NCBI GenBank assembly: GCA_037102815.1
Contig: BTPP01000004.1
Coordinates: 868,001 to 932,000, forward strand
From: Neurospora intermedia
Taxonomy: Eukaryota > Ascomycota > Sordariomycetes > Sordariales > Sordariaceae
Length of the DNA: 64,000 nt
Direction: 5' to 3'
The notes beneath the pieces are model-generated. The model searched no databases. It was not told where the DNA came from and saw nothing but the letters and a program-made list of their open reading frames with translations. The translations under genes and the position numbers were made by a program. This document shows positions 12,611-22,600 of the stretch, piece by piece (position 1 is the stretch's first letter; each line of letters begins with the position of its first letter).

Positions 12611-15600
12611 TTAAAGGCGCAAGGATCCTATACCCTCTTCAAGAGTGGCCGAATCTAGTGTAGCCGACGAAGTAGTAGGAGCCCGCTTGCGGTTGCGCTT
12701 CGGGATATGGGGTGTGATATCGATGGCTTTGTCGATACGCTTATGGCGCTCATGACGTGTTTTGGGAATCTCGATCAAGGACTGTGTACGCCGACTATGA
12801 CCCTGGCGGCGGCGACGATTAGGTAGATTATGGTCATCCTCGTAGTCGTTGCGTTGTCCAACTGGGCGCTGTTGCTGTTGTTGAGGCTGTGCGGGCGTGG
12901 GGGTGAACAACCGGCTTCTCTCACCGGATGTGTCTTGACGGTTGTTATTATAACGATTATCGCGGCTATTATCACGACGGTTATTACGACGGTCATTGCC
13001 GCGGGGACGATTATACGGACTGCCGCGATGGCGAGGACTATCTGTTGCAGAGCCAGGACCAGAAATACGGCGAGGGCCACTGCTACCACTGCTACTACTA
13101 GTAGGTTGCTGGATTTGAATGGCCGGTATTGGGCGCTAAGTGCTTGTATGAGGGTGTTGTTTATTACGTTTGCGACGGGGAGGTGCGCTAATGATAGACT
13201 TTTCTAGTATTTCCTTGTCGACGGTATTCTGACGGGTTTGTTGACTGACTATGAATTCGGCCGGCACCTCGATGAAATCCTCCCTTTCGATCTCCTTGAA
13301 TAATAGATGGAAAGTAAGGGTATTGTACATTGCCAATGTTTCATTACGTAGATTCCGGTCCTTCTTTTTGGCCTGCAATTTAGTACGGCCAGTATTGAGC
13401 TGGGCCTCGGATTGAATGACCCTACATACTATAATACTAAGCTCGGAAACCACGCTTTTAAAGAAGAAAAATTGGATATCTTCCCTATCGCCGAAGGTAG
13501 CCTGATAGTCGATGTAAGGTGTAATATAGGAAAAGACCTACTCGAAAAATATTAAATTAATATAAGGCTCTACTATAATTGTAAAGGTGGCTTAGTTGTC
13601 TTTATCCTCGAAGTTGAATTCTATAAGTTCTAGGTGGTCTTTGGCTATTATAATAAAGAATCGGTAGAATTTTCCCTAAATGAAGCGAGACTTCTGGGTC
13701 TTATACGTGCCTTTCGTATAGTTACGAAGGTTCTTGAACCGTGTCTTACGAGTATCGATGTCTGGGATAGATTGTAAGGCTACCCAATTTGCAAATTAGT
13801 TCGAATAGTAAATGAAAAGATAGAACTTTATCTCCTTGTGGATATAGTTGATAACTTCGGGAAGCTCTGTCCTGGGCATTGATTTTATGATATTCTCAAC
13901 GGCGGCGTCCTCGTCGTCGATTGGGTCGAACTCTATGCGGCCAGGTGCGCTAGTGTCCTTCAACGAATGTAAAATGGCGCGGCTGGGTTTGTGGAAGTGC
14001 TCGGGATACTGATCTTCCAACTTTTGTTTATTGGCGTTAAAGTCTGGCTTACTTTGTCTCCGTGAGCTAGAACCCCGACTACTACGGCTACGACTACGGC
14101 CACTACGGCCACCTCTCGGTGTCTCTGGTTCCCGTTGACCGGACTGACCGCCGGGTTGCTGGGCGTTGGGGTTTTGTGGTCTTTGGAAGCCGTAAGGTGG
14201 TGTATATGGACCCGGTGTATATGGGGTTTGAAACTATTGACCTTGTGGGCCTTGGAACCATTGGCTTTGAGGGGCATATGGGCCCTGTTGTGGGAAGCCA
14301 GGCGGTTGTTGGAAGCTAGGCGGATGTTGGAAGCTTTGCCAGCCAATTTGAAAATCTTGGGGAAAGCCCTCCTGTGAATAGCTGTCGCTAGAGGTGCTAC
14401 GACTAGAGGTGCCACGATTAGAGGTGCCGCGACTAGAGGTGCTACGACTAGAGGTGCCGCGACTAGAGGTGCCGCGACTAGAGGTGCTGCGACTAGAGTT
14501 GTTATAACTAGATTGTGAGGTGTTGAATTGCTGCTGTTGGAGACCAGTTTCAAAGCCAGACTCAAAGTTAAAGCCCGAATGTACGTCGCTAGGTAGAGTA
14601 GTAATAGTAGTAGTGCTTGAAATAGATCCTTGGCCAGGCGCAGATGTTGTGGGCAGGGGTATTGAGGTAGGCGTAGTGCTGATAGTGGTAGATCTATAAT
14701 TACTAGCTCTATTAGGGGTTGATTTGAAGGGGGGGACGGAAAGCCTATTTTGTCGAGCCGCCGTTTCTTAATTAACCCTTTCGAATATAACCGCTATCTC
14801 TAGGTCTATCGAATATATACTCTTATTACTTCGTAAATTATTGTCCTTTCCCTTCTATTTATAGCGTTTATTATAAGGGTTATAGTACTAGGATTAATAA
14901 CTTTACTATCCTTAAGGGCCTTATTAATATTAACCCTAATATTATCTCTAATATTAACCTTATTAGAATTATTAAAGGAACAATTAGGGATGTTGTTCTA
15001 TATATTACTAAAATAGTAGTGGGGGAAATTATCCTTAAAGAAAGCCCGGGGGAATCGATATAGGTATTTATATACTAGGAACTATACTACTAAATATATT
15101 GGGAGTATTATTAGGTATAATTGGGCGTAGAAGTATTAGGCTACTAGTATTAAACGGAGGGTAACGGCGGTCTAATATTATATTAGGTGGGCCTAGGCGA
15201 TTAAATCCCTTTTAAGAGTCCTTTTAAAGAGGATCCGTTAATATGGTTGTAGTGGATAAGGTATAAGGAGCGAGCCTTTTCTTGATTATTGTACGAGGTT
15301 CTTAGGGAAAAGAAGTATAGTGTTACTAAGATAAATGTTAGTCTATATATTAAATCTAGTTAAATAAGGTAGTTTATTTGGTAAGTCTAGGGTAGGACCT
15401 ATAGATGACTAGTGACTGTACGCTGGAGCTGGAGCTGGGCGGGGGTAGTGAGATTGGTAGGCCGTTGTATAAGCTGTGGCTGTGGCCGCTGACGATCGTC
15501 GTCGCCAATGTCATTATCATTATTATTTTTATTAATATCCTCCTCACTGGAAGATGATGAAGACTCCTCGGCCTCGCTAGTATTATCCTTATTGCGGTTG

Positions 15601-15689
15601 AAAAACTTATTGAGCTTGGCGGGCTTCGAAGCTTTCTTGCTTAAGCCTTTGCTATTGGCGCGGGCAGCGCCTTAGCCTTTGGGACCCAT
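12611..15689 (-). pseudogene. Second gene of the two-gene transposon, copy B, best preserved (family not recognised)
   Basis: Reading from an ATG at 15,689: a basic N-terminus (MGPKG, AARANSKGLSKKASK), an acidic Ser/Glu/Asp stretch near 15,560, then a 14,740-15,370 block that is strongly AT-rich and may be an intron, a small insertion or RIP-damaged coding. Next come SRGTS-type repeats (14,389-14,512) and a Gln/Pro/Phe-rich part. The conserved core contains DQYPEHFHKPSR near 14,020-13,980, SMPRTELPEVINYIHKEI near 13,880-13,830 and RFKNLR near 13,740. An Arg/Asn/Ser-rich tail leads to the C-terminus DITPHIPKRNRKRAP, ending SATLEEGIGSLRL and a stop at 12,611. Several in-frame stops and frame changes are present. 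No enzyme motif is evident. By position it could play the role of TnpA in plant En/Spm (binding subterminal repeats), which is inference only. Confidence 0.6.
14389..14512 (-). repeat. 15-base coding repeat (SRGTS)n
   Basis: About eight copies of a 15-base unit (GACTAGAGGTGC plus three variable bases) encode SRGTS/SRSTS/NRGTS on the minus strand within the copy B second gene. Confidence 0.85.
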
Positions 15690-16890
15690 GACCTGGATGA
15701 ATTGTGAGTGAATGTTGTGTATGTAGAATGCGACGAGGAAAATTTACGGTAGTTGCAACCTGAGACGTCGCTGATTGCGGTCTTCCTTAGATATAGTGCT
15801 TGGAGTTGTTTCTTTAAAGCTTAATATCTCCTCCGAGTTGAGTTGATTGCGAGTCGTTCAGTTTGATGCGCTGGCGTAATGATCTAGTTGTGGATTGCGA
15901 TGTTGTGAAAGAAGAAGAGGAAGAGGAGGAGGAGGAGGAGGAGGAGGCGGGATAAGTTTGACGGCTCGTAAAAGATTCTATTGTTGTACGTGGGGTACAA
16001 CTGCTGGTTTCTACCGCCTTCTATACTACTGCGTTGGTAATTAGGTGAATGGGCATTTTGATTCTAAAGATAAGATGAAATGGCCGGGTTTGTGTGGTGA
16101 TGGCTGTGAATGGTAATGGTGTTGATGGTGAATGCGACGACGGTGGTTTGCTTGAGCCGCCGTCGGGAAGTCTGGTGCGGGCGGGGCGGGACTGTGCTAT
16201 GTGGGGCAGGGGTCCTTCTAGACGGTAGTGAATGCAGTCTTGGTAGGGGAATAATGGGTATGTAACTAATGATGTGACGGGTGCCCCTGGATGATATTAA
16301 TAAACAAATGTGGTGAATCCGTGTGTAAATGTAAAGATATCGCCCAACCTACTTAATCATCCGTGCGATTAAAGAAGGTAGTTAATACGTACCTGCAAGG
16401 GACTGAGGCTGTATGATGTATTATTGCCGGTGTTAAATGGGATGAGTCTACTATATGCAAGGAACTATTATTACTACCTCTAGGTATAAGATGCGTAATT
16501 GATTAAATCTATTGCTTACTTATCTACTGTTTGCTTGCTTCGAGATGGGATGAGGAGATGACTATTTTAGATCGGTTATGAGGTAGATAGATAGAATTAA
16601 TTAGATTTGTTTTTGTAATTCTAGTAATAGTAAAATCTTCGATCTACCTCTCTACCTATTTAATTTTCTCTCTTTTATAGCCAATTTTCCTCTTGTAAAT
16701 ATCTATCTTATACTATCTCCTTTATTAATTAATTCAGTCTAGTATAGTAGCTATACCAATCGTCCGTATACTTAAAAATATACTACGGTAAGCGCCCCTA
16801 GCCTTCGATAAGAAGTCTTTTCGGGTTGGCTATAGTAATTGTAGAGTGTCTACTTTATAACGAGATCCCGTTCTACTACTATTATAATAA
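15690..16890. promoter_or_regulatory. Central divergent intergenic region of copy B
   Basis: This lies between the starts of the two oppositely transcribed genes and so should hold both promoters. It contains a purine-rich run at 15,908-15,953 (GAAGAAGAGGAAGAGGAGG onward), GC-balanced DNA to about 16,300, then AT-rich DNA with pyrimidine-rich tracts near 16,640-16,720. No defined promoter element was identified; the call is from position. Confidence 0.4.
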
Positions 16891-19800
16891 AATGACCGGT
16901 ACAGTTACCGATCTTAGAGTACCGGCTTTGCGCCCCTCTTCGGTAATGACAATGATACGATTATATTAGATCCAATCGCTGGACTAGGTGATAAAGAAGA
17001 TAACGAGGAAGAGGATAAGGAAGATAATAGTGAGAATTATCTGATTGATGATTTGAGTTGAATTTGATAGTTAATTTTATAATAGGAGCGATTGATTAGA
17101 ATGCGATACTACGGGAAAGATTGGAACGCTTGATGGTGGATGATATCGACTATAATAATATTAACGATATTAATCTTTATGAAATCCTTCCAGTTGGCTT
17201 CGACGAAGAGCAATTGCGCTTGGATATGGAATATGCCGAGCGAGATTTTGATAGATAAGAGCTAGAGACTATCGCATTCGACGAGGACTTCTTCGAGGAT
17301 GATAACGCTATTGAAGGGTGGATGGATGAGCAGATACTATACTAAGTGGTGGAGCCCGGAATTTAGGGAACTGCTATTGAAGGAGGTATTTCTAATACGT
17401 TAACGTTGATCTATCACTACTGCAATAAGTCCATGGAGTTGTCGGATTTTTATATGGGCTTTGGTTTGTACGCCTATATTAGTCGTATGAAAGGCGCTAA
17501 TTATACTATATTACGCCAATTACTGGGTTCGTTACGTGGCTAAGACGGTAAATTAGTAATAGCGGTTGAGCGGATGCCGAAATAATTATAGATACTCAAA
17601 GGCTATGTGGAATCCAGATTACCGTTATTGGATATGCGAGTTGCCAGTATTCCGCTGTAGGTTAAAAAGATGAAGACTAACACGGCCAGTCGAAAGAGAC
17701 AACAATAATAATAATAATAATAATAATAACAACATGAGCAAGCTATGTACAACGAGTAATAAGACAATTCAGATGGCGATACTAAATTAGAGTTAGACTT
17801 GGCTACTATTATGGACCTACTTTTCTTTATAGATCCGCATACCCTATTCCAGGCCTTCCTTAATTCGGATACCGTTAATAATATATATAAAGGTATAGCC
17901 TATTTAATAAATAACCCAACCGAACTATATTATATTCTATATTAGTCTAGTTCTATACGTATAATATTAGGGGAATATATATATTTCGTTAGTAATTCCA
18001 ATAATATTAGGAAGGCTATTTTCCCGTTAGATTTTATCTATTTTTAATATTTTAATAATAATAATTATACTTATTGTTTAAATAATACTAAGCGTTTATT
18101 ATATATTGGCCGTATTAAGGCTATTGGGAAGAATTATTCTAAAGACTATATCGACTATATTAGGGAGATTACACTGGTTCTATAGGAATGTATTACTATT
18201 AATAATATTGATAATAAATTTCTTAGTTTAGGTTTTAATATATAAGTCAACGAAGGTATAGAATTTAAGAAAAATGAGCTGGTGCTTCGTTTCGAAGAAG
18301 AGCACTGGATTCCCTAGTACCTAGCTGATTCCTTTGCTTCTATCTATGTCGATTATTTCGATAGCAATGTTTTGGATAATCCAAGCCCCCCTGTCGATAA
18401 AACTTCGGAGATATTAAAGCTTCGAAAGTCCCGCAAACTATTCTATAAATATAGTACTATTCTAGACAATCCTAGACAAAATGGTTTATACCTAGTTAGG
18501 CGTATATTGCAGCGTATGCAGGCTGAGGCAGATAGCTTCGATCGAAAAATTACACTACTAGCATTTATATTACCCCTTCGAGTACAATTTGAATTTAAGA
18601 TATATGGCCGGGAAGTATTTAAATAATAATAGGATAGGGTTAATAATCTAGGTCTTAATATATTTAGTTGCCCAGTCCTTATATTTATTAATAGATTTAG
18701 TATTTATTACAATATTCGGCGGTTAGTTATAGGGATGTACTAAAATCCTACTAGTTTATTATATAGTAACTATAGAAATAAACAAGCCCAGAATACTAAT
18801 ATCTTCCCTATCGTTCTCGGACCCTATACTGCAAACTTCGACGCCGTAGTTAATACTATAAGTTGTTTAATACTATTAGATTAAGGCTAGATAATGGAAG
18901 TTCAGGGACGGCCAATACTAATTTCAATATTTACCATATATTATACTAGTAATATACTACAGCAAAATAAGAATTTAGGCACTATAGGGCCTACAGGTCT
19001 AAAATTCTATCGATTTTGTTTTATTAGACTAGACTATATTATTAATAAACAAGATATAATAGACTATCTATTAGATATGAATCGGTATTATTACTAGTAT
19101 TTGTAGATGCGGTACGAAGTGGAAGTAAACATCCGAAAAAAGGGCGATAAAAAGGCGTACTGTACTTAATAGGGTATTAGTAAAAACCGGCCAGCTTTAT
19201 TCGATTTAATACCGGCCCTCGATGTTATTATAACTCGGGCGCCTAATCCAGCCCATTTAGAATACAAAGGTTCGTTACTAGCTTTCTTGAATTCTATATT
19301 AGTTAAATTCGCTAATACTAATATAATATAAGTATAGTAGCATATATATACGATATGATCCTCGACGCCTTCTTGATACCCTAAGCTCGGCTTGAATACG
19401 GCCGCACCCTTAAGTTATGGCCATTTCCACCAGGCTGGTCAACATTACCATCCCCTCTATCGTATCTAAAAGGATACAATCTTTCCTACTATAGAAGATA
19501 GTCTATTATTATACCGGCTCTATTCGAAGTATGGCTAGAAAAAGACTATATCAATCCTTTTATCTAGGATACCTAGAAGGAAGCAATAACAAAACACGGC
19601 AATATACCCAATCCTAGCGACAATTTACTAGTTAATTCAATTCCTAAAGCATTAGCAATAATAGCCAAGAGTAACTATCTACTTATAAACACTAGGAACG
19701 AGGGTTCTAAGTACCGGGATATAAACTACTATATTAGACTTACTCGAATATAATATAAATTAATATATTATACTGCAGCTGAGGGTATAACCAACAATCC

Positions 19801-21601
19801 TCGAGCTAACTCGTTTAAGAATAAAGCGAGGGCAATAGAACTACCATCTAAGGTATCTTCTAGAAGGTTATCTATATCGATAGCCAAACGGTTATTTTAA
19901 GTCTAAATAGAAGTATCTTAACAATCCTCAGCACCGATTATTATTGACGATAATACCGACGATAACCTCGCTATTGAAGATAAAACTACACCGGTTGCCG
20001 AAGCGGCCGCTGAAGTTGCTATAGAATTACGACCTTTACCTAAGCGTGTAAAGTAGTATATTATATCGGTATTACGGCCGAATGTCCACCTGGATATACA
20101 CTATGCGGATATCTACGAAGAGTATGGCCCGCCTGGATTATTGAATGTATTAGCGGAAGAGAAATATTATAAGTAAGTGTACTAACAATTACCTCTGAAA
20201 CCGATGCGCCGTCTTACACTACAATATATCGCACCTATTTTAGTAGTCCTATTGTAATACGAATTTCGGCCCGGGACTGGGCCGCCCCATATAATTAATT
20301 GCTAGAATTAGGGTGTACAAAACCTAAGCCCGCAATGCGACGAACGATATTGTAAAATTAAAGCTGATAACAATTGAATAGGCGCCTTAAGAAGATAGCA
20401 GAAACGACTAACGGCCGAGACGTCGAAAGATGGATTCTACAATACGAGTGTATCGTTCATACTATTCGATTTGTTCTGCTGAACGCCTACGCCCTGTCTG
20501 ACCCGGCTTTAACACAGCAAATGAACAATATTGCCCGACAATCCCCCAGTCTATTCGAGAGGCTATTGTAACGAGAGGAATTGATTCGCCTGGGCCTTAA
20601 CGACGAGAAGGAGCTGGACGTCGATTTATCTGCCGACGATACCTATATACGCCCCGTAGTGACTAGCAAATTTAAGGAACCAGAGATGCGCCGAACGCGC
20701 CATCCCATCTATAGTGTCAATTTGGCCATTAGTTTATCATACACCTTGCCAGTATACTCTTCATTAATGCCAGATGTCTTTCGTCGAACGCTGTGTCAAG
20801 CTTACGATCTAGACTACGGCATGCTATATATTCTGTCCTTCCCGCCTGGAAAACTCCAGTATAGCCAGAAGGTGTCTTTTTTAGACGAGTAAGTTCTTCC
20901 TTGCTATTAATGTTGTACCTGTATATTTCCCCCTTCCTAGTATCTCCCCTCCTAGTATTCCCCCTTCCTAGTATTTCCCCTCCCAGTAAGCCCCCTTCTA
21001 GTATTAGCACCCCTTCTATATAATGCCCGGCTCCCTTCTGTATGGAATGCCATACCCAAGGACATCTCATTACAACGGTAGACTTACTCTATTGTTGCAT
21101 TATGATATGCTAGTATACGTCACGCATTGTGATTATACATTTCGAATATGTTATCGTGGTAAAGATAACGCAATGCAATGCACCCATTCTCCGGGACACA
21201 GGATGCCTGAATATCGATTTAATGCCTTCTCTTCGTAGCAATTACTAATATAGTCGCTATACCATAGGGCATTCAAACGCTATACTTTTTAGATCGGTGA
21301 CCATATTCGCTATAGATAAGAGGCGGCCTTTGCTCGTATTGACTATATTTTTACATACGAGATGGCCCGTAAGTTTGAACGCCGCATCTTCCTTGTACTA
21401 ACTAGATTGGTGTTTAGTGGCTACAATACATCGCTTGATTTTAAATAAGTGGAGGATACAAACGAGCCGTTGATTATTGGCCTTCCAGCTGTCCAGACTG
21501 ACCGTGTATATATTGTTGATATCTCCAAGATTAGATAGCGCAAACGCCGTGATTATTAACTAAAATGGGCTTGGGTGGATTGGGATATTATTGTAATGTA
21601 A
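16891..21601 (+). pseudogene. Tnp2-like transposase, copy B
   Basis: The plus strand encodes a large transposase over about 4.7 kb. The first part is an acidic N-terminal block near 16,950 (NDNDTIILDPIAGL, then Glu/Asp-rich), GFDEEQLRLDMEY near 17,190, KSMELSDFYMGFGLYAYISR near 17,430 and an Asn/Gln linker at 17,700-17,735. The middle part is EEHWIP near 18,300, IFPIVLGPYTANFDAVVNT near 18,800, GLKFYRFCFIRLDYI near 18,995, LWPFPPGWSTLPSPL near 19,415, and open C-terminal segments at 20,374-20,571 and 20,581-20,892. The frame ends near 21,601 (VDISKI, then VDWDIIVM). The middle blocks match a transposase-like family common in filamentous ascomycetes, which I place with Tnp2/CACTA by the LGPH-N-DVV and CRFC-F patterns. 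Stops interrupt the frame many times. A KDZ-type assignment is an alternative. Confidence 0.6.
17702..17732 (+). repeat. (AAT)n tract in the transposase linker
   Basis: About nine AAT units between KRQQ and QQHEQ in the transposase frame. Confidence 0.85.
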
Positions 21602-21880
21602 TGACTGGTTTGGTTGCGACTGGCTGGATAGTATTAGGTAGTAAAAGGTATATTGCCCAGTTCCCGGCAATGCGTGTAATTGATCACATCTAATAGCAGT
21701 CCTTTACATCCAGGTACCATCTAATTAATATATTGACAATTCATCTCGTCTCTTCTACTGCTAGTGCTTTGTACTGCTTTAGCGGTATATCCAAAGGTCT
21801 GACCATCTTTGCCCTTGCCTAACATGAACTTATGGGCCATTTCTCCGTATCATACCAACTGCCCTGCATATGAGAAGTCT
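21602..21880. other. Copy B 3' region after the transposase; no gene seen
   Basis: Mixed-composition non-coding DNA between the transposase stop and the minisatellite; nothing recognisable. Confidence 0.5.
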
Positions 21881-22140
21881 AACAACCAGGATCCGATCGC
21901 AAGTCGCATCGCAAGTCGCATCGCAAGTCACATCGCAAGTCGCATCGCAAGTCGCATCGCATCAATCGCATCGCATCAATCGCATTCATGTGCTGTACTG
22001 TACTGTGCTGCATCGCATCGCATTAATCGCATTCATGTGCTGTACTGTACTATACTGCATCGCATCGCAAGTCGCATTGTAAGTTCTGTCGCATTCCTGT
22101 GCTGTGTTGTGCTGCATCGCATTGCAAGTCGCATCGGGCA
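21881..22140. repeat. Minisatellite built on GCATCGCAAGTC / GCATCAATC
   Basis: GCATCGCAAGTC units repeat at 21,895-21,960. They then pass into GCATCAATC units and longer blocks containing ATTCATGTGCTGTACTGTACT, which recur about three times to 22,130. Open frames across it (Ile/Ala/Ser/Arg repeats) are repeat artefacts. It mirrors the minisatellite at the other end of copy B. Confidence 0.8.
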
Positions 22141-22440
22141 TCCCGGGCCGGCGCGCCAGCGCCGGCCGCCGGGTAGTGCAATACCGGGCGCCGGGTGTGG
22201 GGGTCGGAGTGCAGTAGTGTGGTGGACCGTGCGCTGGTGGGCGGCGCCCCAGGGGGGTGGGTGTAGGCAGGTATGGTACTGTAGTGTAGGTAGTGCAATT
22301 GAAAATTATACGTGCGAAATTTCCGTCGCACGGTCGGGCGTGCAGTGCACGCAGTGCCTGTATGGGGTGTCGGTCGCGACTGCTTAACAGAAAATTCGTC
22401 GTCGTTTACTAGGATATTGGATTGGGTGAGAAACCTCCTC
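22141..22440. other. GC-rich block near the right end of copy B
   Basis: Strikingly GC-rich (for example GGGCCGGCGCGCCAGCGCCG at 22,144), with interleaved palindromes and G runs, in a window that is otherwise very AT-rich. There is no coherent gene. It appears to be unmutated subterminal transposon DNA. Confidence 0.6.
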
Positions 22441-22600
22441 TGCGCCTGCCATTTGTGACTTGAACCTACGGTTCGCGAACGGTTGCATGCGAGTAACGGT
22501 TCGCGAACCGCTTTTCACCACTGAACGGGAAAGGGCGACTATGGCGGTTCGGGAACGGTGTCCGAACCTTCAAGCCCCCTCCGGTAGCCCCAGCCAAGTA
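22441..22600. repeat. Right end of copy B with CGGTTCGCGAAC palindromes
   Basis: CGGTTCGCGAAC occurs at 22,469 and the perfect palindrome CGGTTCGCGAACCG at 22,497. GGCGGTTCGGGAACGGTG lies near 22,543, then a spacer and the terminal CCCCAGCCAAGTA closing at 22,600. It pairs with the left-end repeat cluster at 11,905-12,075. Confidence 0.7.

Larger units (their letters stand above)
11863..22600 (+). mobile_element. Two-gene DNA transposon copy B, nearly complete, Tnp2-like
   Basis: An element of about 10.7 kb with related inverted ends: TACTTAGCTAGGGG at 11,863 and, on the reverse strand, TACTTGGCTGGGGC from 22,600. Both ends carry palindrome-like CGGTTCG(C/G)GAAC repeats. Inside each end is a minisatellite built on GCATCGCAA. 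Two divergent genes fill the element: the unfamiliar second gene leftward (15,689 to 12,611) and a transposase rightward (16,891 to 21,601), with about 1.2 kb between starts. If the first base T of each end is a RIP product of C, the ends would be CACTT, in keeping with CACTA-type elements. A flanking 3-bp duplication could not be seen (left TAA, right CTT). B retains many GC-balanced blocks and is the youngest or least mutated copy. Confidence 0.65.

Noticed and set aside
21809-22387. 192-codon frame near 22 kb
   Set aside because: It spans the GCATCGCAA minisatellite and GC-rich subterminal DNA of copy B, with no domain or coding character.
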